DNA from: Phymorhynchus buccinoides
Lineage: Eukaryota; Mollusca; Gastropoda; Neogastropoda; Raphitomidae
Length of the DNA: 64,000 nt
Direction of reading: 5' to 3'
Assembly (NCBI GenBank): GCA_017654935.2
Contig: CM065697.1
Location: 46,112,209 to 46,176,208, forward strand
Below the pieces are notes generated by a model. That model made no database searches and was not told where the DNA came from. It worked only from the letters and a program-made list of their open reading frames with translations. The position numbers and the translations under genes are program-made. Of the stretch, positions 31,945 through 43,810 are shown in pieces. Within the stretch, counting starts at the first letter, position 1. Each line of letters starts with the position of its first letter.

Positions 31945-32490
31945 AACGAAAAATGGTGTTTTACGTCCTCTCGGTCTGGAACAGACACATATCACATTTG
32001 TAGATACAAAGATGGTGGGAACAATACTGGAGGCAATGCCCGGAGGCAGTGCAACACCAGTAAAGTCCCGATTTGTTAACAATTCAGATAGGTGTAGCAG
32101 TAACCACGCCTCGGTTAACCCTTTCGCCGCCAGCCATTTTTCATCCCAAAAAATACAAATAAACTTACCTGAGTAGAGAAGAAAAAAAAATCTGCCTACA
32201 AACTCCGAAACGGACCGTACCGAAACGAACTGAAACGAGCTAAAAACGGACTTGATACGCCTTGATACAAGAACGGGTTTGGGCTGACTGTGGCGGTACC
32301 ATAGCCGATGAGGTTTAACCGAGGCGTGGTTACCGCTACACCTATCTGTATTGCTAAAAAATCGGGACTTTACTGGAGTGGCACTGCCTCCGGGCATTGC
32401 CTCCAGTATTGTTCCTTTGTATTTACAAATGTCCCATATGTGTCTGTTTCAGACCGAGAGGACGTAAAGCACCATTTTTCATTCATTATG
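31945..32490. mobile_element. Palindromic repeat R5 with nested TTAA MITE
   Basis: The left arm (31945-32114) and right arm (32319-32490) are inverted copies of about 170 bp, sharing GGAGGCAATGCCCGGAGGCA, AAAGTCCCGATTT and AACCACGCCTCGG. The loop starts at TTAA 32115 followed by CCCTTTCGCCGCCAGCCATT, matching the piggyBac-like MITE, and ends near TTTAA 32315. A single-arm copy is inserted in the LTR at 49799-49955. Confidence 0.75.
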
Positions 32491-32723
32491 GGTCACTGTA
32501 GATTAGGGTTTGCTTTGATTTGTTTTGTGTACGACCTTCGGACCTCGACCACAACAGTATTAAAAAATCCAACTGTTGATTGTGGATACTTGGTGGAAGA
32601 AGAAGAAGGATACAAGCATTATAATAACGTAATACGATCGTTGCAAGTGATACAGCTTACAAGCACTGATTCACCACGTTTCAGCTTGGGAAAATAAATA
32701 AAACTAGCGCAACGCCGTGTACC

Positions 32724-33155
32724 GGTAACGCCTAGTAACGGTAACGCCAAGTACTGGTAACGCTGAGTACAGCAAATTTGAAGTGATTCGTTTAAGAAAC
32801 GGCGGAGTTACTGATAAGGCCCCGTTTCCCGTTGGCGCTGCTCTGAGAGTGACGCCCTCTCCCTAGTAATGGTAACGTCTAGTAACGGTAACGCCAAGTA
32901 CTAGTAACTCTGAGTAGAGCAAATTTGAAGCGATTCGGTTAAGAAAAGGCAGAGTTATAAGGCCCCGTTTCCCGTAGGCGCTGCTCTGAGCGTGATGCGC
33001 TCTCCTTAGTAACGGTAACGCCTAGTAACGGTAACGCCAAGTACTGGTAACGATGAGTACAGCAAATTTGAAGCGATTCGGTTAAGAAACGGCGGAGTTA
33101 TAAGGCCCCGTTTCCCATTGGCGCTGCTCTGAGAGTGATGCGCTCTCCCGATGCT
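32724..33155. repeat. Three-unit tandem repeat, about 145-bp period
   Basis: Units begin near 32724, 32871 and 33014 at GGTAACGCCTAGTAACGGTA and each contain AGCAAATTTGAAGCGATTCG and GGCGCTGCTCTGAG. The related block at 36845-37310 shares these motifs. Confidence 0.8.
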
Positions 33156-33244
33156 CTTCAAATTTGCTGCCAGGCTTTGCCACGGCCACAGCAAGCATGA
33201 CAGCCAATTCGAAGCGATTCGGTTAAGAAACGGCGGAGTTATTT

Positions 33245-33530
33245 GTGAAAAGGTTAAGCGGCGTATATCGCGCGCGTTTCAAAATCGATTTGCTTCCGGT
33301 TTGGCACATTGATAGTCACCGTCCCTGGTCATCTACCTTCCAAATTCGAAGGCAATCGGTCCAGAAATACTGGAGATACGGGCGCCGGATACGCGTTTCG
33401 CGCATTTGCCAAACCGCGCAAATGACACGGCTCACAGCAAATTTGAAGCGATTCGGTCGAAAAACGGCGGAGTTATAAGGCCCGTTTTGTGTTTCAGACA
33501 GACACACGGACACTTGGCTTTTACTATAAA
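33245..33530 (+). repeat. Dispersed repeat R6, copy 1
   Basis: Shares GTCCCTGGTCATCTACCT, CCAGAAATACTGGAGATAC, CCAAACCGCGCAAATGACAC and GGAGTTATAAGGCCCG with 37030-37310 in order. Copy 2 contains an extra ~40-bp segment. Confidence 0.7.
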
Positions 33531-33579
33531 GAGGACTCGCGCGCGCGCGCACGTGTGTGTGTGAGAGAGAGAGAGAGTT

Positions 33580-33740
33580 GTTCCCTGGCTTAAAGACTCC
33601 GGAGATCATCCCAACAGCAGAAGCAATTGAACACTATGGTACAAATGCACCAGCTAGGGACGAGAACATTATGTGTGTGACCGTTTTTGATTACCTCGCC
33701 ACGTAGGCAGCCACATTGCGACTTCAGGGGATTTTCGACT
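33580..33740 (+). repeat. Dispersed repeat R1, longest copy
   Basis: Runs from GATCATCCCAACAGCAGAAG through GTGTGTGACCGTTTTTGATT to GTAGGCAGCCACATTGCGAC. Same order as 56635-56790. Confidence 0.65.
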
Positions 33741-34939
33741 GACACTAGGAGCTTGCTTTGGCTAAAGACAATCCACGCATAACTATGCAGAACATAACAA
33801 CATTTTGATGTAGCTTTGGTGTTCTAGCTTATTGGTCTGATACAGCCTTATCCCAATAGTCCGTCCGCTTATGGGATAAAATGAATGGAAAATTGCAAAT
33901 TATGATTAAGGCATGTCCTTTGGCACACATGTACCTTAGACCCTCCCCTAACATAAAATGATGAGAAACACTTTCGCAGCTGGTGGTTTCTGTGAAAAAC
34001 AGGCCCCTTTGTGACGTCACCCTAATACCGTTAGGCCCCCCAAAAGAAATGTTTGTTTCCGGTTTCCCGACCGACCCTATTTTTTGCCGCCGACCCTAAA
34101 CGTTTTTTGGACGAATAAAGAAAAGATAAAAAAACCATGAAAGTAATTTGAGCAGACGATGCAAGGCCCGGAAACATTATTTTACTCTACGATTTAGGCG
34201 TAGTATTCTACGAATTTAGGGTCTCTGCTACGCTACTACGACTTGAAAATGCAAACTCCGCATTTTCATTCATGCTATCTACGAATTTTCAGTGGACGGT
34301 TCTTGGTTACTCAGTCCCATTTTTCGCTGCTTTTCACACGAGGTTTGTAGGCGCCCACACTTTTTAACCTTCACTCTGCCTTGCTGTAACTATCGAGGGC
34401 GGCTCACCTCACGACTTTACCACTCACAAGGCCCTGACCCCATTTTCTCGGTCATCCTAGCGAGAGGCGCGTTTCTATTGTGATCACCCGCCTGCTATGT
34501 AGTAACAAGTGTTTAACTTTGTGCGGGCGGCCCGCTTCGCGTAATCACCACCAGCAAAGTGTTGTGCAGGAGAACCAGAGTAGATTGGAAATCATGCCTG
34601 TAACAAGATGTGTCGGCTGTTAGCGGGATAAGCGTAGCGTTGTCAAACATGTCACTCATCAGCAGACGGTTTTGTGCTGGCCATCAAGGCCATGATAATT
34701 ATGTGCTTTCGGTCTCTCTGTCCATGCACCTTGCGTCTAGCTCTTTTCCTGTTTCCATCTCGCTCTGTCTGTCAACCCCCCCCCCCCCCCTTCTCTCTCT
34801 CATCTCTCGATCTCATCCCAGTCTTTTGCCTCTGTCTGTCTGCCTCTGTCTGGGGGGGGCTTATTACCACTTGCGAATCCAACTACATTAGCTATTATTG
34901 GTTATCTAATGTACAATTATTTCTTGCTACATGCAATTT
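33741..34939. other. No gene seen; short C tract
   Basis: 33755-33845 matches 27000-27090. 34780-34790 is poly-C followed by CT-rich DNA. 34050-34130 holds CCCGACCGACCCTA, a repeat-like block. No supported coding sequence. Confidence 0.45.
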
Positions 34940-35100
34940 TATGTGCCTGTCATAAAAACCAGACCAAGCTCTAAGCTCATTCAGAGATGTAGAAAGGACT
35001 ATACACATCTCTGGCTCATTACAATCACGAGTCACGCAATGGGCTAGTCTGCTCATGCAGAGCCAAAATCACCGTTGCCAGCAAGGGTGCAACTATTTCT
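34940..35100 (-). repeat. Inverted copy of the 2815-2940 tail repeat
   Basis: Reverse complement shares ACCCTTGCTGGCAAC, GTGATTTTGGCTCT and AGAGCTTGGTCTGGTTTT with 2815-2935 and carries an extra ~40 bp in the middle. Confidence 0.65.
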
Positions 35101-35714
35101 TTCCAGCACAGTAAATCCTAAGCATCTTATGGACTACATTGCATTGATATGTAACAGACAAAATAATCTTTTGTGCTCTAATTTTGCATGAAGTAGCGTT
35201 CTTTAAAATGGCAATGAGGGCCTGCACATTTGTCTGTGCATCTTGAATGAATAAAACTGTTGCAACCGCCATAGCCTCCATTGTCAACTGATCGACATGA
35301 CAACTAGCATATCTTGTTCTGTTTCTTAAGTTCTTTTATAATGCTCTTTATTTTGATTAATAGGTGCATATTCAATGTGCAATAAGCCGGAATTTTGTAT
35401 GTTTCACTTCTTTTACTTATGCTTATGTAGTCTTGTTATTTGTAATAAACAAAATAAATAAATAAAGAAGAAAGACAATTCGACTTTAGAAAGGTCCAAA
35501 TGAAATTTGAATAGTGATGCAACGTTGATTCAACATGCAATCAGCTTGATGCAGTTCAGTCATCTGTGTTTCCTGTAGAACTCGTTTACCGTCAGGGAGA
35601 ACCTTTGAGTGATTTTCAGCATATTTTTCACGCGAACTTTACCAATTCCCAAACCTTTTATCTACAATAGTAACAATGTGCAATTATACATCAACACTTG
35701 TACACAAGCAAACA

Positions 35715-35716
<2 letters not shown>
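35101..35716. other. No gene seen
   Basis: AT-rich, ending in an AATAAATAAATAAAG run near 35450-35468, possibly an old retroposon tail. Confidence 0.35.
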
Positions 35717-35809
<93 letters not shown>

Positions 35810-35865
35810 CCGCAGACAGACACACAGAGAGCGAGCGAGCGAGAGAGAGAGAGAGAGGGGGGGGA
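35717..35865. repeat. (GA)n microsatellite
   Basis: Pure (GA)n to about 35808, then interrupted GA/GCGA to 35865. Confidence 0.95.
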
Positions 35866-36289
35866 GACAGAGATATATATAGAGAGAGACAGAGAACACT
35901 GAACACTGGAAACTATTTTTCAAGGGTGAAGATTAGGCGGAGCCTATTCTTACACAGTGTGAGAGACAGATGTTGAGAGACAGAGACAGGGAGTGAGAGA
36001 CAGACAGAGACAGAGAATTACAGAGAACCAATAGTCTAATGTAAAGAACAAAAATAGACCAATATCATCCCGTCATTATTGCCAAACCTGTTTAATGGGC
36101 TAATTGACATGAAGTGAGAGTGGGGGTGGGGGGGGGGGGGGGGGGGGGGACAGATAGCGAAGGACCAGAGACTGTCTTTCAAACATACACGTTATATGAA
36201 CCTGTTCCATTAGTGACCACTCATAGAGAAGGTCTACGCTGGCAAAAACAACAGTGTTTTGGGGAAATAGTTTGCAAACAATTCAAATG
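35866..36289. other. GACA-rich and poly-G; no gene
   Basis: GAGACAGA-type repeats at 35940-36020 and a poly-G tract at 36121-36149. No coding signal. Confidence 0.5.
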
Positions 36290-36590
36290 GCCCGCTTCTT
36301 CTTCGTCGTCAGTCGTACAGAAATGTTCCTGATATTTGAGCGCAGATGCATCATGCTACTGTTATGCGCCTAGAAATAGTTAGGTCCAACATGCCCGTTT
36401 TCGGCTGGAAAAAAATCGTTGTAAGAGTTTCTAAAACAAAGGCAGGAGAATGGACCAATAAGACAGTAGATGAAAGTAAGCAATGGGAAAAGGCAGAGTC
36501 AAAGAGAGTGACAGATTCGAGGAAGTTACAAGCACAGAACTTCCAGAAGGTTCCCCCTTTCCCCGGTATCCCCACAGAGGAAAAGTTACA
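36290..36590 (+). repeat. Dispersed repeat R2, copy 2
   Basis: Starts at CTTCTTCTTCG and ends at GGTATCCCCACAG. Shares ATGCATCATGCTACTGTTAT-like and GGCAGGAGAATGGACCAATA blocks with the other copies. Confidence 0.65.
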
Positions 36591-36844
36591 TCAAACTTGT
36601 ACATGTTGGATTGTTCTCAAAATGGGTTTGTCAACGCCTTTAAGAAGTGTTTCTGAATCTCTCCAGTCCAATGTATCTGGGAAGAAATCACTGTTCCAGA
36701 CACGTGCGTCTACACAGAGGCCGTTCGCCAGAGATCAGATAGACCCACAGAAGCCATCTTTTTATTTAACTGGGCCTGACGAAGGTCTAATTATCACTAT
36801 TTTTCGCACAATCGAAGTTTGCTCTTCGTTTAGCTTCTCTTTAT

Positions 36845-37323
36845 GAGATACTAGCGCAACGCCTAGTACCGGAAATACCGAGTACCGGTAATGCCTAGTA
36901 CCGGTAATGCCAAGTACCGGTAATGCTGAGCAGCAGGTTTTTTTGGTCCACGTAATATTATATTATTACTTTTGTGTCTCTCCTTCTTTCCATCTTCTTA
37001 TCTCATCCTGCTCTACGCATATGTAAATCGGGTCATAGCGCGCGCGTTTATGAATCAGTTCGCTTCCAGTTTGGTACACAGATAGTCACTGTCCCTGGTC
37101 ATCTACCTGCCAAATTGGAAGGCAATCGGCCCAGAAATACTGGAGATACAGGCGCCGAGATGTCGGTGGATACGCGTTTCGCGCGTTTGCCAAACCGCGC
37201 AAATGACACGGCCGCCTCGGTTGCCGTTGCCATCGCCCCGTTAGGGCTCACAGCAAATTCGAAGCGATTCGGTCAAAAAACGGTGGAGTTATAAGGCCCG
37301 TTTCATGTTTCAGACACACATAG

Positions 37324-37361
<38 letters not shown>

Positions 37362-37383
37362 ACACACACACACACACACACAG
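36845..37383 (+). repeat. Dispersed repeat R6, copy 2, with (CA)n
   Basis: Opens with repeated CTAGTACCGGTAATGCC, continues with the R6 blocks seen at 33245-33530, and ends in (CA)n at 37325-37383. Confidence 0.7.
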
Positions 37384-38484
37384 ACAGTTGGCTTATTACT
37401 ATATGATGATGATTATTATTCCTACTTCTAGCCCATTCCCTTGCTGTAGCCCTATCCTGATGGGTAAGTTCAAACATGGTTCTAACCCTAAGCACAACGA
37501 AGCCGGACTAACATTAACTTTTGTTTTGGTTCTCACATGCAGAGCGTTTCCTTCATTTGTTAGTCCCCGAGCGGAAGGTTCGGGGAGCTATTGTTTTTGT
37601 CTGGTCCGGTGTCCGTCCGTCCGGCGTGCCTCCGTCCGTCCGGCTATTCGTCCGTTTTTCTCAAAAACTATTCAGTCTATCATCATCAAATTTGGCATAC
37701 TAGTTTGCCAAGATACAAGCTATCCACTGATGTATTTAGTTTTACATTAAGGTCAAGGTCGCGCCAGTTACGGGGTTCAAACCCCGAAACACATAATCGC
37801 TAATATCTCGCGAAGTTTTGCATGTATTTCAATGCAGTTTTTTTCACAACAATACTTGATGAATGGTTTATAACACAGTTGTCATGAATTTTTCTGTGCG
37901 CTCGTGTGCGCACGATCGCGCGCGCTCAAATCACGGGTCCCAACCCCAAGGCTATATATAAAAAACTATTCAGTTACGTGCTGTTTTGATGCGTTTTTAT
38001 GTAGTTACGTGCTGTTTTTATGCGTTTTTATGTATGTGTACAACCGACACATTCCGATTTCGGAGTAGCTCGGCGATGCTGCGAGGGGACTTTGCAGCCG
38101 CTCGGAGTTGCACTTGTTTTGGTTGTTTTTAGTTCTAACCCTAACCCTTCCCCATTCCTAACCCTATCCCTTTTCTGGCCGATCAATTGTAACTTCTATT
38201 CCTACCTTATTCCGTATTCGTCGACCTGGCGAACGGCCTCTGTTTAGACTCAAATGTTCCAGACTTTTACAGTAATTCTTCTTAGCAAATCTGACAATTG
38301 AGAACGCTAGCTCGATTATTTAAATCTTTATGAGCGAACTCAATGGTTTCCTTTTTTAAAAAAAAGAAGTCGTCCTCTATGATCTGTATGACATAGTCAG
38401 TCTCAGAAACAACAGACGGGCGACCCGGTATAAACACATTTTGTTTTTACTTAGCTTTTTGTACTGTTAATATTTGAGATGCTT
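37384..38484. other. No gene seen; GTCCGTCC-type repeats
   Basis: GTCCGTCCGTCCG-rich DNA near 37605-37650. GGGGTTCAAACCCCG at 37771-37786 is an isolated T-arm-like hairpin. 38040-38110 is a partial R2 copy. Confidence 0.45.
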
Positions 38485-38576
38485 GTGTATGGATGGGCCT
38501 AGCTGGTGCATTTGTGCCATAGTGTTCAATTGCTTCTGCTGTTGGTGTGATCCCCGGAGTCTTTAAGCCTGGGAAC

Positions 38577-38578
<2 letters not shown>

Positions 38579-38662
<84 letters not shown>
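38579..38662. repeat. (CT)n microsatellite
   Basis: Pure (CT)n. Confidence 0.95.
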
Positions 38663-38664
<2 letters not shown>

Positions 38665-38811
38665 ACACACGCACGCACGCACACACACGGGCACGCGCGG
38701 CGAGTCAGTTTATTTATTTTCCCAAGCTGAAACGTCGTGAATCAGTGCTTGTAAGCTGTATCACTTGCAACGATCGTATTACGTTATTATAATGCTTGTA
38801 TCCTTCTTTTT

Positions 38812-39273
38812 TTTCCTTCTCGCCTTGACTACTGTAACTCACTTCTTGCTGGCTGTCCATCAACTCTCATCTCTAAGCTCAAACGGGTCCAGAATAATGC
38901 TGCTCGTCTCATTTCTCGCTCCCCTAGGTACGATCATATCACTCCGGTTCTTCGTTCCCTACATTGGCTCCCAGTTCAATCACGTATTGACTACAAAATT
39001 ATCCTCTTTGCCTTCAAGTCACTGAATGATCAATCTCCCCTGTATCTCTCTGATCTTCTTCATCTCTATGTCCCAGCTCGCCAACTACGTTCGTCTTCTG
39101 ATTCTCGTCTCCTTTCCCTTCCCTCCATCCGTCTCAAATCTGCTGGCCAACGTTCTTTTTCCTGTCAAGCACCATCTCTTTGGAATTCTCTGCCTTCTCC
39201 TATCCGACACTCCAACTTAGTCTCCTCATTCAAAACATCTCTTAAAACCCATCTTTTTCCTGTTGCACCCTAA
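38812..39273 (+). pseudogene. CR1/L2-like LINE ORF2 C-terminus
   Basis: The plus-strand frame with no internal start reads SRLDYCNSLLAG at about 38818, then KRVQNNAARLISRSPRYDHI, LRSLHWLPVQSRIDYKII, YLSDLLHLY, GQRSFSCQAPSLWNSLP and FKTSLKTHLF. It ends at TAA 39271-39273. This is the textbook C-terminus of CR1/L2-type LINE ORF2. The frame is open for about 150 codons, so this copy is fairly well preserved, but the RT catalytic domain is absent upstream. It is 5'-truncated near 38800, typical of target-primed insertion. The 3' UTR runs to about 39930. Confidence 0.85.
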
Positions 39274-39930
<657 letters not shown>

Positions 39931-40459
39931 TTGATCTCTTTCTTTTCTCTCTCTTCTGCTTCTTTTTCTTTGGTCACCCCCTAAAGTGTGTGCATTTACT
40001 TCTATAAAAAGAAGCTGGCCACCACCACAGAAGAAGAATTGTGCATCTGAATTATTCCCGTGTCTGCACGTAGATATGTACGAGTGTGCTAATACGCGCG
40101 CGTTTCTGTGCGTGTGCGCGCGCGCATGATGCTCTTGCATCTATGTTCTTCCTGTGTCTGCATATGGTATGTATGTGCGTGTGCTCTTGCGCGCGTGTGC
40201 ATGTGTGTGCGTGTATTGGGGTGTACGAGTCTATATCATTCTGTTTCTGTTATAATGCTTTAGGTTTAGAGTTGGCTGTTAGAAAAGTTGCATGTGTGTT
40301 TAGCGTGAACAGAAGTGAATTTGTGATTATTGCTTTTAAGTTGGGATGTGGGGGGGTGGGGGGGGGGGGGTGAAAGGGAAGGGAGGACTGTAGTATTGCG
40401 CCAGTCCGTTTAATATTTTTCTTGCGTTTGTTTGTAGTTGTTGGTTTATGCATTTTATA
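39931..40459. other. No gene seen; GC/GT-rich patch
   Basis: GTGC-rich DNA at 40085-40230 and poly-G near 40349-40370. No coding sequence is supported. Confidence 0.45.
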
Positions 40460-40535
40460 ACATTATTGTAAAGCGCTTAGAGACCCATTAGGAGAATACG
40501 CGCTATATAAATTATTATTATTATTATTATTAAAA
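40460..40535 (+). repeat. LINE-type tail AAAGCGC...TATATAAAT(TATT)n
   Basis: TGTAAAGCGCTTAGAGACCC, GCGCTATATAAATTATTATT. Confidence 0.7.
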
Positions 40536-40659
40536 AAGCATAAATAGCTGCAAATTATCATTATCATAATCGTTTTCTTCTTTTTCTTCCCTACCTGTTA
40601 CGTCGACCTCTTCTCATGTTGGCGATGTAGATCTCGATGACAGCTCCCAGGAGGGTAGC

Positions 40660-40760
40660 CCTCAACTCAACTCAACTTTTATTTTGTCCTCATAAAAACA
40701 AGGATAATTTTCCTGCGGACACGTCATATGTACACACAGAAACCAAACAATTTATAAAAG
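40660..40760 (-). mobile_element. LINE 3' tail with (TTGAG)n end
   Basis: Reverse complement ends GACAAAATAAAAGTTGAGTT followed by repeated TTGAG, the tail style of I/Nimb-type LINEs. No ORF is attached. Confidence 0.45.
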
Positions 40761-41244
40761 AACAAAATAAATTGTAATTACATGCTTTAAAAGTTTCTTT
40801 CACACTTCACACGCCCCGCTTGCGCGCTCACTTTCATACCACCCTCCACCCTTCCCACCAACATCCCACCTCATCACAGGGCTTTGGCAATGAAACATAA
40901 TAGACCCTGTTTAAACAATCAAACCAAAACATATATCTCTCTCTCCCCCTCTCTCTCTCTCCATGACTCTCCCTCTCTCCCGTCTCCTGTCCCTCCCTCC
41001 TCCCACCCCTCTACTCTTATCGCTCCATCCCGCTGTCTCTCCCTTACCCTCTTCCACCATCTACCCCCTCTCTCCAAACCCACCTTTCTCTTCCGCAGTA
41101 ATAACAACAATAATAATAATCTCAGGCTATAGGAGAGTAGACCGTTATGAGGGGTGAATGCCAGAACTGCCCATCTGCGCTCTTTATTCCTTTTGAGATA
41201 GACCGTTCTGGCAGGCACCCATCGATAATAGTCCAATTTGTATG
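40761..41244. other. CT-rich tract; no gene
   Basis: Imperfect CT/CCT-rich sequence at 40935-41090 and a short ATA repeat. Nothing is recognised as coding. Confidence 0.5.
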
Positions 41245-41248
41245 TTAA

Positions 41249-41444
41249 CCCTTTCACCGCCAGCCATATTTCAGCCAAACATTTCCATTAAATTTTGCCT
41301 GGGTAGAAAACAAAATCTATCTGCAGTATTGGGGATTCTTCTGTGACATATTAAATAAGGTCTGTCCTTATTTCCCAAAGCTAAGACAATAGGGTCTTTG
41401 GATAATCACTGTGGTGCTAAAATGCGACTTTGGCGGTGAAATGG
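41249..41444. mobile_element. piggyBac-like MITE, copy 2 (inverted)
   Basis: Flanked by TTAA at 41245-41248 and 41445-41448. Inverted ends CCCTTTCACCGCCA and TGGCGGTGAAATGG. The internal CACTGTGGTGCTAAAATGCG is the reverse of copy 1. Confidence 0.8.
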
Positions 41445-41689
41445 TTAAAACCGTGTTAGACATGAATGTTGACACGATGTGGCAATGGCAATGTTTGTTT
41501 GTACTGCACGTAGCAGTTCGCCTCGTCGGCAGGCTTGTTTTCTGGCCCTGTAGTCCTAAGTGCATCTTACACAGTCAACACGGGTAGTAGTATAATTATA
41601 TTATTGTATTAAACTCCCCAAACGATTGGCTGTTTAGCCTAATTTACATACTACTGCTACCAGTGTTGACTGTCTAAGACGCACTCGGG

Positions 41690-41760
41690 ACTACAGGACA
41701 TGGTGACCATGAAGCTACTTCTGCGGGTCACTGCTAAGTCTGACCTCTGGATAGTAAACC
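41690..41760 (+). pseudogene. Degenerate partial duplicate of the Ig-gene leader
   Basis: ATGAAGCTACTTCTG, GTCACTGCTAAGTCTGACCT and CTCTGGATAGTAAACC resemble the signal-peptide start at 41879-41935, and both follow an ...ACAG / ...CCAG splice-acceptor-like sequence. The reading is soon lost. Confidence 0.45.
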
Positions 41761-41878
41761 GAACATCAGTATTCAAATGAAATGTTTAGCCATTAACATT
41801 CACAAAAAAGAACATAGCCTACACACAGTCATTATCTAACAAAAAACTCTTTGTTTTCCAGGCCTCATCTCGGTCATC

Positions 41879-43240
41879 ATGAATGTACTGCTTGTGCTCA
41901 CTGCCCTCAGCCTGACCTCTGGAGGGTGGACATTGGCCTTGGAGTTTCCGTCGCCTTGGCTGACCGTAAACCAGTCGGCCAACGTGCTGCGCCTGGTGTG
42001 CAAACCTCCACCAGGGATCTCGTCCTACTTGGCAGCGGTCCATGACCTGAAACTAACTGCATTTTTATCGCATCGCAACGCGATGTCCAACATCAGCATG
42101 GTGAACATGACTGACAACAAGGCCAAAGACAAGAAGATGCCCGAGGTCAATTACATGTTCCCCGTCCACAACGTGTCGGTCCAGGGAGACTGGAGCACCA
42201 CAGATGTGTCTCTGGACTTTGTCTTCCCAGTCACTGACCAAGATGTGGGCAGCTACTTCTGTACTGTGGTCTACTCTGATACAACACATAAAGTAAGAAA
42301 TCTAACAACAGAGATAGTCATCGAAAAGAAACATGTCTACACAACCAATCAGCCCAAGATTGCCAAAGGTTTTAAAACAGACATTATCGATACACATGAG
42401 GTGCATGTTACTTGGAAAAAACCCAGTAGTGACAGGTTCACACAAGCCAGTGTGTCTCACAGGCTTGTGGATAAGAAAGGAAACGGCGTGACGCCTACTA
42501 TTATATTGTACATGACCGACGGGGTCAGTCATTTCCATGAGAAGTCTGTTCTTGTAAGCAAATTCAATACGAAGGGCACGGCCAACTTGTCGGTGACGTT
42601 GTACATGGAGAGTGGAAGCCTCAACCCACACAGTCTGTCTGACAACTTCTCCTGTAGCGTACCTTACGCTGCATGCTACGGAGAAAACGAGCTCTTCTGC
42701 GCGTGCTCTCAGGGGTCAGATAATTCGGGGTATGCTCCCTCTTCTGAAGGGTCTCATCCTGAAGCTTGGAAGATAGTCATTTGGGTCCTGCTTGTGTCTC
42801 ACTGTGTACTGTGTTGATCGTCTATGGTATCTTTAAGGCTGGTAAATGTGACAATGTTCGCTTCCAAAATATTTTCTCCCCAAAGCATCCGCCAAGAAGA
42901 GAAGGGTAGTCCTGCTGAAAACAAAAAGTTATTAAACATAGAATTAAATGACGTGGGCCAACCCATTCATGATTCACCTGCTCGAGAAGATTCTCCTGGT
43001 GCTGTAGACGATCTTGGGCCTGACGTTGATGCTTGAGTTAATTCCAGAAATGGTGAAAATGGTCATTCTGGTGATGGAGTGGCCACTACGCCGCAGATAG
43101 ATAGGAACGGTCCCAATGAATCTAATTTGAATCGACAGATGTCACAAAGTCAAGAGGATATCGATTACTGTGTGAGTGTACCACCTGGAGGCATTCCTGT
43201 CCAGCTCACGACTGAAGGAGACGATGCTGCTGAAAATTAA
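41879..43240 (+). pseudogene. Ig-domain membrane protein gene, broken after the ectodomain
   Basis: The only candidate host gene. The frame from ATG 41879 (stop 42815-42817, 312 codons) gives a signal peptide (residues 1-20, MNVLLVLTALSLTSGGWTLA). A V-type Ig domain follows with Cys 41 and Cys 128 in DVGSYFC, then about 130 more ectodomain residues with late cysteines (259, 266, 274, 276). Seven N-glycosylation sequons are visible, and a hydrophobic start of a membrane segment (WKIVIWVLLV) precedes the stop. An alternative frame continues the membrane segment (VLIVYGIFKAGK) into a basic tail, and a third frame holds an acidic tail to TAA 43238-43240 with one in-frame TGA at 43034-43036. This fits two frameshifts plus a nonsense change, or unrecognised introns. 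TTTGTTTTCCAG before the ATG resembles a 3' splice site. It could act in recognition or adhesion. Confidence 0.6.
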
Positions 43241-43679
43241 CTCAAAAGAGTCCAACATAACGAAACGTAGCAGTAGCCGAGTAAGTCTTTTATATGCATG
43301 GAGTCTGTCCAAGGTAACATAGCATTAGAAAAGCGTCGTTGTCCAAAATTATAGTCAGCATTGGAAAATGACATTTTTCGACGTGGTAACAGTATTAGAA
43401 AGCGAGAATGCCTAATGTAACGTGGCATAAGACAGGGGCACCAAATGTTCAATGGAACCAAGCATAAGGAAGGGACAATATCTAACAGTTCTTACATTAG
43501 CGCGAGAAAGGGACCATTTACAATATAACATAACATTGGAAGGGGGAAGTGTCCAAAGTAACATAGCACTGGCACTGCCCAAAAAGTTTGTCCCATTTTT
43601 TTTAATATGGAGTATTCCTGCTCTTCATAATTGTGTGCTTTTTCCAAGAACTAGAAGTCTGTCGGAGTCATTGTATAAT
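43241..43679. other. Degenerate GTCCAAAGTAACATAGCA repeats; no gene
   Basis: Motifs like GTCCAAGGTAACATAGCATT recur at 43307, 43342 and 43550 in variant form. No coding signal. Confidence 0.45.
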
Positions 43680-43810
43680 GATAAGACTGCACAAGCTGAC
43701 CAGAACCGCCAGCAACATCATCGGGCGTCCAGTGACTGACCTGCAGGCCCACCACGACAGGAAAGCAGTCAGGCGGATCCGGGCTATCCTCGCCGACCCA
43801 TCCCACCCAG
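43680..43810 (+). pseudogene. LINE ORF2 C-terminal scrap
   Basis: The frame reads RLHKLTRTASNIIGRPVTDL, RRIRAILADPSHPG, matching the RL..LTR.AS.IIG.....L......R...IL.DPSHPL pattern of LINE ORF2 ends. It runs into a poly-G tract at 43811-43834. Confidence 0.6.

Noticed and set aside
37771..37786. Possible tRNA T-arm (GGGGTTCAAACCCCG)
   Set aside because: No acceptor stem, D arm or A box at the right distance; an isolated hairpin inside a repeat.
38765..39025. 86-codon ORF starting MQRSYYVIIML
   Set aside because: Out of frame with the clear LINE ORF2 C-terminus on the same strand.
42065..42631. Antisense ORFs of 74 and 109 codons across the Ig gene
   Set aside because: Shadows of the plus-strand coding frame with its signal peptide and Ig motif.
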